Part shown: positions 7,553 to 16,012 of the stretch, piece after piece
Numbering within the stretch: position 1 is the first letter of the stretch
Layout: each line of letters opens with the position of its first letter
NCBI RefSeq assembly: GCF_003025615.1
Contig: NZ_PYMJ01000026.1
Span: 30,501-94,500, forward strand
Length of the DNA stretch: 64,000 nucleotides
Source of the DNA: Photobacterium frigidiphilum
GTDB lineage: Bacteria; Pseudomonadota; Gammaproteobacteria; Enterobacterales; Vibrionaceae
Direction of reading: 5' to 3'
The notes under the pieces: model-generated
Told to the model about the DNA's origin: nothing
The model's input: only the letters and a program-made list of their open reading frames with translations
The model's database searches: none
Program-made: the position numbers and the translations under genes

Positions 7553-8449
7553 TTAGCGCTTAATAAAGTCTGCGTCGCGCATTTTATTGATTACATCTTG
7601 TTTTTGTTCAAGCGTTAAGGCTTTTAATGGAAGGCGAGGATCACCTGCATCAATATCATGTAATGCCATTGCTGCTTTACCCGCCGCTACGCCACCATAT
7701 TCAACTAGCACTCGAATGAGTGAAATAACATTGTCCATGCCTGTAATAACGTCAGCATGTTTGCCGTTATGAAAATCTTCAATGATTTGATTAAAGTGCG
7801 GAGCGGCATAGTTGTACGTACTGCCTACCGCGCCAATAGCACCTACAGCTAGTGCGCCAGGTAAGAATTCATCAACGCCAAATGGAATATCAAATTTTCC
7901 ATCGCATGCACGAAGGCAACGTTGGTATTCGTATAAATCACCGCTGTTAAACTTTAAGCCGTATAGGTTTGGAATACGGTTTTCCGCTTTGATTAAGAAC
8001 TGCTCCATATCCAGATTTACACCAGACATACCTGAATGGTAGTAGTAGAAACCTTTTGATGGTGCAGCAGCAGCAACGGCAGCACAGTAATCGACAAGAT
8101 CGTCAACACTACCTGGTTTGAAGAAGCATGGACCAATTGCTGAAGTGGCAAAAATATCAAGGGTGTCGGCATGGCGAGTTAATTCAAGCGTATCAACAAT
8201 ACTCAATGCGCCAGTATGAACGGTAATTTTTAAACGCCCTTGAGATACTTCAGCCCAACGCTCTGCGATTGCTTTGCGTTCTTCTACAGAACAGTGAATA
8301 CCTTCACCGGTTGTACCGCAAATATAAACACCATTGACGCCATCTTTGATCAAGTGCTCTGCAATTTTATCAATGATCGGTAGGTTAACATTACCTTTCG
8401 CATCAAATGGGGTGTGAGGTGCAGCAATCAAGCCAGTAAGCTTTTCCAT
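7553..8449 (-). CDS. nanA: N-acetylneuraminate lyase
   Basis: NanA cleaves N-acetylneuraminate to N-acetylmannosamine and pyruvate in the cytoplasm, the first step of sialic acid catabolism. The 298-residue protein is a DapA/NAL-family TIM barrel. It has the GTTGEG pyruvate-binding loop (residues 45-50), the tyrosines YYYHSGMSG (about 135-143) and the Schiff-base lysine K166 in YGLKFNSGD, as in characterised sialic acid lyases rather than dihydrodipicolinate synthases. It is transcribed alone, divergent from the RpiR regulator gene. A 15-bp palindrome shared with the nanE and siaP promoters sits 22 bases before its start. Confidence 0.95.
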   Translation of the reverse strand: MEKLTGLIAAPHTPFDAKGNVNLPIIDKIAEHLIKDGVNGVYICGTTGEGIHCSVEERKAIAERWAEVSQGRLKITVHTGALSIVDTLELTRHADTLDIFATSAIGPCFFKPGSVDDLVDYCAAVAAAAPSKGFYYYHSGMSGVNLDMEQFLIKAENRIPNLYGLKFNSGDLYEYQRCLRACDGKFDIPFGVDEFLPGALAVGAIGAVGSTYNYAAPHFNQIIEDFHNGKHADVITGMDNVISLIRVLVEYGGVAAGKAAMALHDIDAGDPRLPLKALTLEQKQDVINKMRDADFIKR

Positions 8450-8470
8450 AGTAGCCCTTATAATAACCAG

Positions 8471-8485
8471 TGAAGTTAAACTTCA
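8471..8485. promoter_or_regulatory. NanR operator candidate before nanA
   Basis: TGAAGTTAAACTTCA is a perfect 7+1+7 palindrome. Near-identical palindromes precede nanE and siaP. RpiR-type NanR proteins in Vibrio control these genes in response to ManNAc-6-P. Assignment to the regulator encoded at 8820 is inferred from location and recurrence. Confidence 0.65.
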
Positions 8486-8819
8486 AATTGTTTGTCTTAA
8501 GTGGAGTTGGGGTTATTGTATGGAGTAATATTCCGAGAGGCAATTGACGATTACCGATTTAGACAACCAGAATTTAAAATTGTGACTTTGTCTACAAACC
8601 TTATTTTTAGTGGTCTTTTTTGAATATTTTATTGTTTTTTTCAGCTAATGATCACGGTAAATTTTATGTTTCCAATAATCAATCACTTTTGATTAAGAGC
8701 GAGATAGCTTCAATATTGATATTGTTTATTGAATTCTATGGAGTTTAGCTTCACATGAAGGTGTAAGCGTGTAAAATTACTTTTTAGAATTGAGATAAGC
8801 AAAAATAGAGGTAATAAGG
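8486..8819. other. Divergent promoter region between nanA and nanR
   Basis: AT-rich intergenic region. TTCACATGAAGG near 8752 is a weak dyad before nanR and might be a degenerate operator. The nanR ribosome site is GAGGTAATAAGG just before 8820. I see no other gene. Confidence 0.4.
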
Positions 8820-9692
8820 ATGACAGATCAACAAACACTTCTTAAAGCAGGAAAGGTAATCGACACCTTAGGCAGTCTATACGATAGCTTAACGCCTTCA
8901 GCGAAGCGTATATCTGATTACGTACTTGCTCATTCATCTGAAGTCACTAAGTTATCTATTGCGGAGCTATCTCAAGTTGCGAATGTCGGTGAAGCGACGA
9001 TAATTCGATTTTGCCGAACTCTTGGCTTTAAAGGCTTTCAAGAATTTAAAATGGAGCTAGCGATAGAGCTTTCTAGTTTGAATCAACAAGAAAAATCAAT
9101 TTTAGATACTGATGTTACCCCTCAAGATGATGCAGAGTTAATTGGGCAGAAATTACATAAAACCATTAATAATGTATTGGCAGAGACATTGAATTTATTG
9201 AATTTTGATACGTTAGAAAAAGTAGCAAAACAGATAAAGTCAGCTAAAGCAGTCTACTTTTTTGGGGTAGGGTCTTCGGGCATTACTGCTGAAGATGCAA
9301 AGAATAAATTTATGCGTATTGGTTTTAATGTTGATGCATTAACCAATAATCATTTTATGTATATGAAGGCCTCACTATTACAGAAGGGTGATTTAGCCGT
9401 CGGTATCAGTCATTCAGGTAGTTCGAAGGAAACGACAAAAGCCCTTCAACTCGCAAAAGAGGCGGGTGCCGATACCGTTGCAATTACCCATAACCCTCGT
9501 TCGGCCATCACTGAGTTTTCAGATTTTGTATTGGTGAATGGTAATCGACAAGGGAAATTGCAAGGGGATTCGATAGGGACGAAAATATCACAATTGTTTG
9601 TTCTTGATCTAGTGTATGCATTACTTGTTAATGAAGATGCGGAAAGTGCTAAAGAAAATAAAATTAAGACAACAAATGCGCTTGAAAGCTAA
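8820..9692 (+). CDS. nanR: RpiR-family sialic acid regulator
   Basis: The 290-residue protein has an RpiR-type helix-turn-helix (about residues 20-85: SPSAKRISDYVLAHS, LSIAELSQVANVGEATIIRFCRTLG) and a C-terminal SIS sugar-phosphate isomerase-like domain (about 125-265: VYFFGVGSSGITAEDAK, GISHSGSSKET). In Vibrio vulnificus the NanR of this family represses nan genes and is released by N-acetylmannosamine 6-phosphate. It lies between nanA and nanEK, and the recurring TGAAGT palindromes fit a local regulator. The name rests on family and context, not on a tested ligand. Confidence 0.85.
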   Translation: MTDQQTLLKAGKVIDTLGSLYDSLTPSAKRISDYVLAHSSEVTKLSIAELSQVANVGEATIIRFCRTLGFKGFQEFKMELAIELSSLNQQEKSILDTDVTPQDDAELIGQKLHKTINNVLAETLNLLNFDTLEKVAKQIKSAKAVYFFGVGSSGITAEDAKNKFMRIGFNVDALTNNHFMYMKASLLQKGDLAVGISHSGSSKETTKALQLAKEAGADTVAITHNPRSAITEFSDFVLVNGNRQGKLQGDSIGTKISQLFVLDLVYALLVNEDAESAKENKIKTTNALES

Positions 9693-10181
9693 CGCATAAC
9701 CTCACCTCCTATCCCCCCAGATTAGCTGCCAATAATGCTTTTCTGGGTGAGTACCAACTTCTCTTAACTCCTCTATTATCGAAGATGTATATGCGCTGAT
9801 TAATTGGATTAACGCACTGATCATTGTCCATATACTTCTTGTTATTCGACTTTCTGTTATGTCCCATTGGATAACAGCGCCTATTTATGCTGAATTCACT
9901 TCAAAATATGTTCTTTCATTTACGTTGTCATTATGGAGTTATATTTCATTCCCTTTCATGAGGTGACTGCTATTTTGTCAGTAATATGTTTTTATACATG
10001 GCGTAACGCTTAACTGATTACCTATGTTACTGACCTTTATATGCACCTACTTTGCGTTGTTGGAGTCTGACTCCGTATACGTTTATACGTAATTATAGGC
10101 TGAATAGTGAGCTGGATCTTATTTATCACCCCTATGACAATGAAAAATGAGGTAAGGATCGCTGTTTGAATAATTGTCTGT
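9693..10181. other. Intergenic region between nanR and nanE
   Basis: About 490 bp without a convincing gene. It contains GGAGTCTGACTCC (10062-10074), a perfect small palindrome that could be a divergent relative of the NanR site. The nanR transcript has no obvious strong terminator here. Confidence 0.4.
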
Positions 10182-10223
10182 TGAAGTAAAACTTCATCGT
10201 GATTAAATTGGAGTCAAACTTCA
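10182..10223. promoter_or_regulatory. Tandem NanR operator candidates before nanE
   Basis: TGAAGTAAAACTTCA (10182-10196) is followed 27 bp later, start to start, by TGGAGTCAAACTTCA (10209-10223), which has a single change in its left arm. Both match the palindrome upstream of nanA. They end 31 bases before the nanE start, consistent with repression. Confidence 0.65.
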
Positions 10224-10254
10224 TTAGGTTATTAGTTTCGGAGCGGTACGACTT

Positions 10255-10992
10255 ATGATTACCCAATCTAAGGCTTGTCTTAAAGTGAATAAGACACAAG
10301 AAAATGCTTTAAAGGCTTTGCAACAAGGATTTGTTGCATCATGTCAGCCTGTTGATGATGGACCTATGGATTCACCAATGATTGTCGCCGCTATGGCGCA
10401 AGCTGCTGTAGCGGGTGGTGCCGCGGGTATTCGCATTGAAGGTATAGAGAATGTTAAGGCGGTTCGCCCTCACGTAAATGTACCTATTATCGGCATTATT
10501 AAACGTGATTTGGAACATTCAGACGTTCGTATTACCCCTTTTATCGAAGATGTCTATGCGCTGAAAGAAGCAGGGGCAGATGTTATTGCAATTGATGCCA
10601 CCCATCGCATTCGTCCAACTTCGGTTGAAGATTTGATTGATGCTATACACTCTGTTGGATGTTTAGCAATGGCTGATTGTTCAACGTACGATGAAGGTAT
10701 GTACTGCCAAGCGCGAGGCGTTCAAATTATTGGTTCGACCTTATCTGGCTATACTGGTGGGCCTGTTCCAGCAGAACCTGATTTCGATTTAATTACTCGG
10801 CTTAAACAAGCAGGCTGCAGGGTTATGGCTGAAGGGCGCTTTAATACCCCAGAGTTAGCAGGCAAGGCCATTGAAGCTGGAGCATTCTGCGTTACAGTTG
10901 GTTCGGCGATTACACGTGTAGAACATATATGCAGTTGGTTCCAAGCGGAAGTTGAACTTGCTCATCAGGCACAATCTGAGGCTGTCGCATGA
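10255..10992 (+). CDS. nanE: N-acylglucosamine-6-phosphate 2-epimerase
   Basis: NanE converts N-acetylmannosamine 6-phosphate to N-acetylglucosamine 6-phosphate. The 245-residue TIM-barrel protein has the family's motifs: SCQPVDDGPMDSP, GAAGIRIEGIENV, VPIIGIIKRD, DVIAIDATHRIRP and the phosphate site FCVTVGSAITR. It overlaps nanK by 4 bases (ATGA), so the two are translationally coupled. The tandem palindromes upstream suggest NanR control. Confidence 0.95.
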   Translation: MITQSKACLKVNKTQENALKALQQGFVASCQPVDDGPMDSPMIVAAMAQAAVAGGAAGIRIEGIENVKAVRPHVNVPIIGIIKRDLEHSDVRITPFIEDVYALKEAGADVIAIDATHRIRPTSVEDLIDAIHSVGCLAMADCSTYDEGMYCQARGVQIIGSTLSGYTGGPVPAEPDFDLITRLKQAGCRVMAEGRFNTPELAGKAIEAGAFCVTVGSAITRVEHICSWFQAEVELAHQAQSEAVA

Positions 10993-11867
10993 AAACGTGT
11001 TTAGCGGTCGATATTGGCGGTACTAAGATTGCCGCGGCTTTGGTTAAAGACAATGCTATCGTTACACGTGTTCAAATTTCGACACCCACTTCAAAAGAGG
11101 CGAGTGCATTAACCGTAGCGTTAACCGATTTATTAACTCCCCTTGCCCTAGAAGCAGATCATGTTGCTGTTGCATCAACAGGTATTATTAATCACGGAGT
11201 ATTAACTGCATTAAACCCAGATAACCTTGGTGGCTTAAATCATTTCCCTCTACACCAAGTAATTAGTGAAATAACCCAGTTACCTGTTGTTGTTATTAAT
11301 GATGCACAAGCTGCTGCTTGGTTTGAATATAAAGCACTTAATCAAGCCGTGTCTGATATGGCATTTATTACCGTATCGACTGGCGTTGGGGCAGGTTTTG
11401 TTCAGAAAGAAATACTCAATACCGGTGCTAGAGGTATTGCGGGCCATGCTGGTCACATGTTGGCAGATCCGAACGGACCTGTATGTGGCTGCGGTCGTAA
11501 AGGTTGTGTAGAAAGCATAGCATCTGGTACCGCAATTGGTGTTGCCGGACAGCCTTTTTTTGGCACTGATTGCGATGGTGAAACCGTTTATCAGCACTTA
11601 CTTGCTGGCGATAAAAACGCGATTGCCATTGTTGATCGCTCTGCCAGTACGATTGCAAACCTGATTGCCGATCTTACTATCTCACTTGACCTCGATGTTG
11701 TTGTATTAGGGGGGAGTGTTGGGCTGGCGTCTGGATATTTAGCAAGGGTTAAAACTTACCTCAAACGGTTACCCAATGTATATGTTCCCGATGTAATTGC
11801 TGCAAGCTCTGGCGCTGATGCTGGTTTGCTTGGTGTCGCGTTATGGGCAGAGCAAAACATTAAATAA
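10989..11867 (+). CDS. nanK: N-acetylmannosamine kinase (ROK family)
   Basis: NanK phosphorylates N-acetylmannosamine with ATP. The 292-residue protein has the ROK N-terminal phosphate loop LAVDIGGTKIAAALV, the catalytic Asp in VVINDAQAAAW, and the zinc site GHAGHMLADPNGP followed by CGCGRKGCVESIASG. It is coupled to nanE by an ATGA overlap and followed 50 bases later by a sialic acid symporter gene. Confidence 0.93.
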   Translation: MKTCLAVDIGGTKIAAALVKDNAIVTRVQISTPTSKEASALTVALTDLLTPLALEADHVAVASTGIINHGVLTALNPDNLGGLNHFPLHQVISEITQLPVVVINDAQAAAWFEYKALNQAVSDMAFITVSTGVGAGFVQKEILNTGARGIAGHAGHMLADPNGPVCGCGRKGCVESIASGTAIGVAGQPFFGTDCDGETVYQHLLAGDKNAIAIVDRSASTIANLIADLTISLDLDVVVLGGSVGLASGYLARVKTYLKRLPNVYVPDVIAASSGADAGLLGVALWAEQNIK

Positions 11868-11917
11868 AAGATATAACAAATTACCCTTACCTACACTAAA
11901 CAGAAAGGAGTCTCCGC

Positions 11918-13408
11918 ATGGAAATGCACGCATTTGGGACCTTGAATTACATCGTTCTGCTGGCTTATTTGACTGCCGTTATGCTTGTTGGAGTATATTT
12001 TGCTAAACGTCAAAAGTCGGCAGATGATTACTTTAAAGCGGGTGGCCGTATACCCGGTTGGGCTGCAGGTATTAGCGTATTCGCCACAACACTAAGTTCT
12101 ATTACATTTATGTCTATTCCTGCAAAAGCCTACACGGGTGATTGGACATTTTTAATCGGACAATATGTTGCTATATTAATTCTTCCATTTGTTTTCCTAT
12201 ACTATATTCCGTTTTTTAGAAAGCTAAACCTTACTTCTGCTTACGAATATTTAGAAAAACGCTTTGATGTTAAAATGCGTTTATTCGCCAGTATTTCATT
12301 CATGTTGTTTCATATCGGCCGAATTGCAATTATAACGTACTTAACTGCACTAGCATTGATCCCATTTGTTGATATTAATCCACTTACGATTGTATTCTTA
12401 ATTGGTGTTCTGTGTATTGTATATACATTCATGGGCGGGATTGAAGGTGTCATTTGGACCGATGTAATTCAAGGTATTATGTTGTCTTTGGCTGCAATTT
12501 TAATTTTCATTGTTATTTGCTTTAATGTCGATGGTGGGGTGACTGAAATATTCAGTATGTCTGCAGAAGCAGATAAATATTTCCCTAAAGAACAATTTGC
12601 TTGGAGCTGGACTGAAGGTACTATTCCTGTTCTTGTTATTGGCTTTTTATTCGCTAGCTTGCAACAATTCACTGCGAGTCAAGATGTTGTTCAACGTTAT
12701 ATTGTGACTGACTCAATTGAAGAGACGAAGAAGGCATTAATTACTAATGCAAAATTAGTTGCAGTTATTCCAATCTTCTTCTTTGCTGTTGGTTCGGCAT
12801 TATATGCTTATTACACTCAAAACCCTGGCTTATTACCAGGTGATTTTAATACGGGTGGAATATTGCCTTTCTTTGTTATATCCGAAATGCCGGCTGGGGT
12901 TGCAGGGTTAATCATTGCAGCAATATTCGCAGCGTCACAATCTAGTATTTCGAGTAGTTTAAATAGTATCTCAGCATGTTTTACATCTGATATTTACCAT
13001 CGACTTGGCGGTGAAACATCGCCTAAGAAAACAATGTTTGTTGCACGTTCAGTTATTGTTGTAGCGGGTGTATTTGGTGTTATTGCGTCGACATACTTAA
13101 TTATGTCGAATGAAAGTGAACTATGGGATGCATTTAATAGCTTAATTGGTTTGATGGGTGGTCCAATGACTGGCTTGTTCATGCTAGGCGTGTTTGTTAA
13201 ACGAGCCAATGCTAATAGTGCTTTAGCTGGTGTGGTTGCAAGTGTTATTGCAATCTTGTGGGTACGAGCGGCAACGGATCTTAACTTCTTTTTCTACGGT
13301 GTAATTGGAACATTAATGGTCGTGTTTGTTGGTTATATAACAGCACCATTATTTAAACAAAATGCAGTTGAAGATGTGAATAAATCACTTATTGCACAAA
13401 ATTCATAA
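11918..13408 (+). CDS. Sodium:sialic acid symporter, SSS family
   Basis: The 496-residue protein has about 13 transmembrane segments and matches the solute:sodium symporter family. It agrees over long stretches with what I remember of the structurally characterised Proteus mirabilis SiaT: LSSITFMSIPAKAYT, QQFTASQDVVQRYIVTDS, AAIFAASQSSISSSLNSIS and LIGLMGGPMTGLFMLG. The SxxSS segment corresponds to sodium-binding residues. It should import N-acetylneuraminate with Na+. It follows nanEK with a good ribosome site (AAAGGAG) and ends before a strong terminator. A second, unrelated transporter (siaPQM) lies 1 kb downstream. Confidence 0.92.
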   Translation: MEMHAFGTLNYIVLLAYLTAVMLVGVYFAKRQKSADDYFKAGGRIPGWAAGISVFATTLSSITFMSIPAKAYTGDWTFLIGQYVAILILPFVFLYYIPFFRKLNLTSAYEYLEKRFDVKMRLFASISFMLFHIGRIAIITYLTALALIPFVDINPLTIVFLIGVLCIVYTFMGGIEGVIWTDVIQGIMLSLAAILIFIVICFNVDGGVTEIFSMSAEADKYFPKEQFAWSWTEGTIPVLVIGFLFASLQQFTASQDVVQRYIVTDSIEETKKALITNAKLVAVIPIFFFAVGSALYAYYTQNPGLLPGDFNTGGILPFFVISEMPAGVAGLIIAAIFAASQSSISSSLNSISACFTSDIYHRLGGETSPKKTMFVARSVIVVAGVFGVIASTYLIMSNESELWDAFNSLIGLMGGPMTGLFMLGVFVKRANANSALAGVVASVIAILWVRAATDLNFFFYGVIGTLMVVFVGYITAPLFKQNAVEDVNKSLIAQNS

Positions 13409-13447
13409 TCAGTGAGTAGGTAACGCCTCTTCTTTATATTCCCCCTG

Positions 13448-13484
13448 AAGGCTTAAGTGCTACATGCTTAAGCCTTCTTTTTTG
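13448..13484 (+). terminator. Terminator between the SSS gene and nanQ
   Basis: A 10-bp perfect stem AAGGCTTAAG/CTTAAGCCTT with a 9-base loop is followed by CTTTTTT. The T run is directly followed by the nanQ ribosome site, so nanQ is probably reached by readthrough or by its own weak promoter. Confidence 0.88.
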
Positions 13485-13495
13485 AGAGTAACATA

Positions 13496-13987
13496 ATGAT
13501 TTTTGGAAATATTCTATCTTCACAAGACTTTGATTTTCTTCCTAGTGCGTTAAAAAAAGCACTTGAGTATGTTCAATCTTCAGGATTGAACAAACTACCA
13601 TTAGGGCGACATAACATTGATGGTGAGCTGATGTTTGCCAATGTGATGGAGTTTGAAACTGGGGTTGCCGAACAAAAGTTAGCTGAAGTTCATAAAGAGT
13701 ATATTGATGTACAGTTTTTAATATCAGGCTTTGAACGTATTGGTTATGGTTTAGCAAATAAAAGCAACCCAATATCAACAGAATACGATAGTGAAAATGA
13801 TTATTACCTTGTCGAGAGTATGAAGCATGAATGTGAGGTGCTTCTTGAACCAGGTATGTTTGCAATATTCTTCCCTGAAGAACCCCATAAACCAGGATGC
13901 CGCTATGTCGATGAACACGCTTCAATGACTTGCGATAATTACATGCTAAAAAAAGTGGTAGTTAAAGTTCATCGTTCATTGATTTAA
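13496..13987 (+). CDS. nanQ: YhcH/NanQ-type cupin protein, sialic acid anomer mutarotase candidate
   Basis: The 163-residue protein belongs to the YhcH/YjgK/YiaL (DUF386) beta-sandwich family: LPLGRHNIDGELMFANVMEF, HKEYIDVQFLISGFERIGY, and a C-terminal metal-site region FAIFFPEEPHKPGC followed by VVKVHRSLI. E. coli YhcH (NanQ) speeds interconversion of sialic acid anomers. Position at the end of the nan cluster supports the same role. It starts only 12 bases after a terminator T run, with a GAGAG ribosome site. Confidence 0.8.
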   Translation: MIFGNILSSQDFDFLPSALKKALEYVQSSGLNKLPLGRHNIDGELMFANVMEFETGVAEQKLAEVHKEYIDVQFLISGFERIGYGLANKSNPISTEYDSENDYYLVESMKHECEVLLEPGMFAIFFPEEPHKPGCRYVDEHASMTCDNYMLKKVVVKVHRSLI

Positions 13988-14427
13988 TTGTTGCTATTAC
14001 AATCATCTTTTCTCGATGGTTGTAATTAAATAATGGTAGTGACGATTTATTTTTCCGGTGACATAAAGTTTGAGTGTAACGGAAGTCGTCACGCACGATT
14101 TTCAATAATATCTATAATCTTATTTCTTTTTGTTATATGTGTTTATTTTTAATGTCTTGTTTTATGTTGATGTGTTCATGGGAATAAATTAATTTTTGGT
14201 TTTTTATGATAAATATAAAATATCTAGCGCAATTTTTAATGAAGATTATAACGGCTAGATAGTTTGTGAAATTTATGTTGCTTGTTGTCACACTTCTTAG
14301 TTATTAGGTTTGAAGAAAATCTTCATAAAGATAATAATTGTGGTGTAAACATTCTTCGACGTGATGGGTAAGATTTTAAATCCAATATTATAATTAATAA
14401 ATCTAATTAAATATAAAAGGTATAAAG
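13988..14427. other. AT-rich promoter region of siaPQM
   Basis: About 440 bp, strongly AT-rich, without a gene. It holds the NanR-type palindrome at 14311-14325, and the siaP ribosome site (AAAGG) lies at its right end. Confidence 0.5.
14311..14325. promoter_or_regulatory. NanR operator candidate before siaP
   Basis: TGAAGAAAATCTTCA is a palindrome of the same size and layout as those before nanA and nanE, with one symmetrical change per arm. It lies 102 bases before siaP. Confidence 0.55.
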
Positions 14428-15396
14428 ATGAATAACATAAATAAAATCACTCTTTCCTTACTAGCTATGGCATTTACTACTACTGCTGTACAAGCAGAAA
14501 CAATACTTAAAATGGGCTTGCAGGCCAATGTTGGCTCGGTTGAATATGATTCAGCAAAATTATTATCAGACAAAATTTCAGAGCTAAGTGACGGAGAGAT
14601 GAAGCTCTTATTATATCCAGGCGCACAACTTGGCGATGATCGAGCAATGCTACAACAATTAAGTATGGGTGATCTTGATATAACATTTGCTGAGTTCGGC
14701 AGAATGGGGCTATGGATTCCTCGTGCTGAAGCCGTGATGTTACCTTACGTCGTGAAAAATTATGCGCATATTCAACGTATTTTTAATTCTAAATTTGGTC
14801 AAGGTGTGCGTGAAGAAATGTTAACCAATTTTAATTGGCGAGCATTAGATACTTGGTATAACGGTACGCGCCAAACCTCTTCAAATCGCCCTTTAAACAC
14901 TATTTCTGATTTTGAGGGATTAAAGCTACGAGTACCAAATGCTAAAGCAAACTTGGCATTTGCGAAATATGCAGGTGCATCACCAACACCAATGGCATTC
15001 TCAGAAGTTTACTTAGCGTTGCAAACTAATGCCGTTGATGGTCAGGAAAATCCGCTACCTACATTTAATACCATGAAGTTTTATGAGGTACAGCCAAACT
15101 TGGCAATGACCAATCATATTGTAAATGATCAAATGGTGTTAATCAGTGAAGATCGTTGGCAGAGTCTAAGTAAAGATCAACAAGCAACTATCACTGAAGC
15201 GGTTAGTGTTGCAGGTAAACGACATACGAACTTTGTAAACAATCAAGAGAAAGAACTGATTACATTCTTTAAAGCGGAAGGGGTAAATATTACATACCCT
15301 GATCTAGCACCTTTCCGAGAAGCAATGCTGCCAATTTATAAAGACTTTGATAAGAAAATAGGCAAGCAGCTAGTTGAAGAGCTAAGCGATATTTAA
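14428..15396 (+). CDS. siaP: TRAP transporter periplasmic sialic acid-binding protein
   Basis: SiaP binds N-acetylneuraminate in the periplasm and delivers it to SiaQM. The 322-residue protein has a signal peptide (about 1-23, ending AVQA). It matches Haemophilus SiaP closely as I remember it: YNGTRQTSSNRPLN, FEGLKLRVPNAKANLAFAK with the arginine that binds the carboxylate, GASPTPMAFSEVYLALQ and TNAVDGQENPL. It heads the siaPQM operon; a 48-bp hairpin repeat separates it from siaQ and may adjust expression of the abundant binding protein relative to the membrane subunits. Confidence 0.95.
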   Translation: MNNINKITLSLLAMAFTTTAVQAETILKMGLQANVGSVEYDSAKLLSDKISELSDGEMKLLLYPGAQLGDDRAMLQQLSMGDLDITFAEFGRMGLWIPRAEAVMLPYVVKNYAHIQRIFNSKFGQGVREEMLTNFNWRALDTWYNGTRQTSSNRPLNTISDFEGLKLRVPNAKANLAFAKYAGASPTPMAFSEVYLALQTNAVDGQENPLPTFNTMKFYEVQPNLAMTNHIVNDQMVLISEDRWQSLSKDQQATITEAVSVAGKRHTNFVNNQEKELITFFKAEGVNITYPDLAPFREAMLPIYKDFDKKIGKQLVEELSDI

Positions 15397-15443
15397 TACC
15401 AACATAACCTGATATCTGAACGCTTATTTATTCAGGTTGGTAT
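15396..15443 (+). repeat. 48-bp ATACCAA hairpin repeat between siaP and siaQ
   Basis: The sequence begins ATACCAACATAACCTGA and ends TTCAGGTTGGTAT, so the ends pair with a small bulge. It has the same length and ends as the copy at 36678-36725. It overlaps the siaP stop codon by one base. Confidence 0.7.
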
Positions 15444-15490
15444 AACTACCGTCTGGTCGGTGCTAAGCCGACTAAGACTAGGAGTCTGTA

Positions 15491-16003
15491 ATGTTTCGTA
15501 AGATCATTGATAATATTGAAGAAATAATCACTGTTCCTCTTATGATTGCTCTACTGTGTATTCTAACTTGGCAAATATCCTCGCGTTGGTTGTTTGACTC
15601 TCCGTCATTGTGGAGTGAGGAGCTTGCACGAGTGCTTTTTTTGCATATGGCAATCATTGGGGGAGCAATAGCCATTAAGAAAGATGACCATGTAAAAATA
15701 ACTTTTTTTTCTGACAAACTACCGCGGAATTTTCGTTATAGCCTACTGTTTGCTTTAGAGCTCTTGGTGCTGATTACGATTGTTGCGATGATCTATTATG
15801 GATATGCACATGTTCAACGTACCGCTTTTTTCGAATTAATTACGCTGGGTATCTCTAGCTCTTGGATGACTTATGCACTGCCTATTGGTGGATGTTTTAT
15901 GTTAGTGAGGCAATGCCAAAAACTGTATTTTGTATTAATTGATTGGCGTATCGAAGAAAATAAAAATACATCCCATCTTACTGCCTGTGACATTAATGAA
16001 TAA
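15491..16003 (+). CDS. siaQ: TRAP transporter small membrane subunit
   Basis: The 170-residue DctQ-type protein has four transmembrane segments and the conserved stretch SPSLWSEELARVLFLHMAIIGGA, given here as the family signature. It pairs with SiaM to couple substrate uptake to Na+. AGGAG lies 8 bases before the ATG. In Haemophilus the Q and M parts are fused; here they are separate genes, as in Vibrio, and siaM follows after 9 bases. Confidence 0.93.
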   Translation: MFRKIIDNIEEIITVPLMIALLCILTWQISSRWLFDSPSLWSEELARVLFLHMAIIGGAIAIKKDDHVKITFFSDKLPRNFRYSLLFALELLVLITIVAMIYYGYAHVQRTAFFELITLGISSSWMTYALPIGGCFMLVRQCQKLYFVLIDWRIEENKNTSHLTACDINE

Positions 16004-16012
16004 GGATTTTTC

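Noticed and set aside
9693..10181. Small gene between nanR and nanE
   Set aside because: Several short frames exist but none has a ribosome site or coherent composition.
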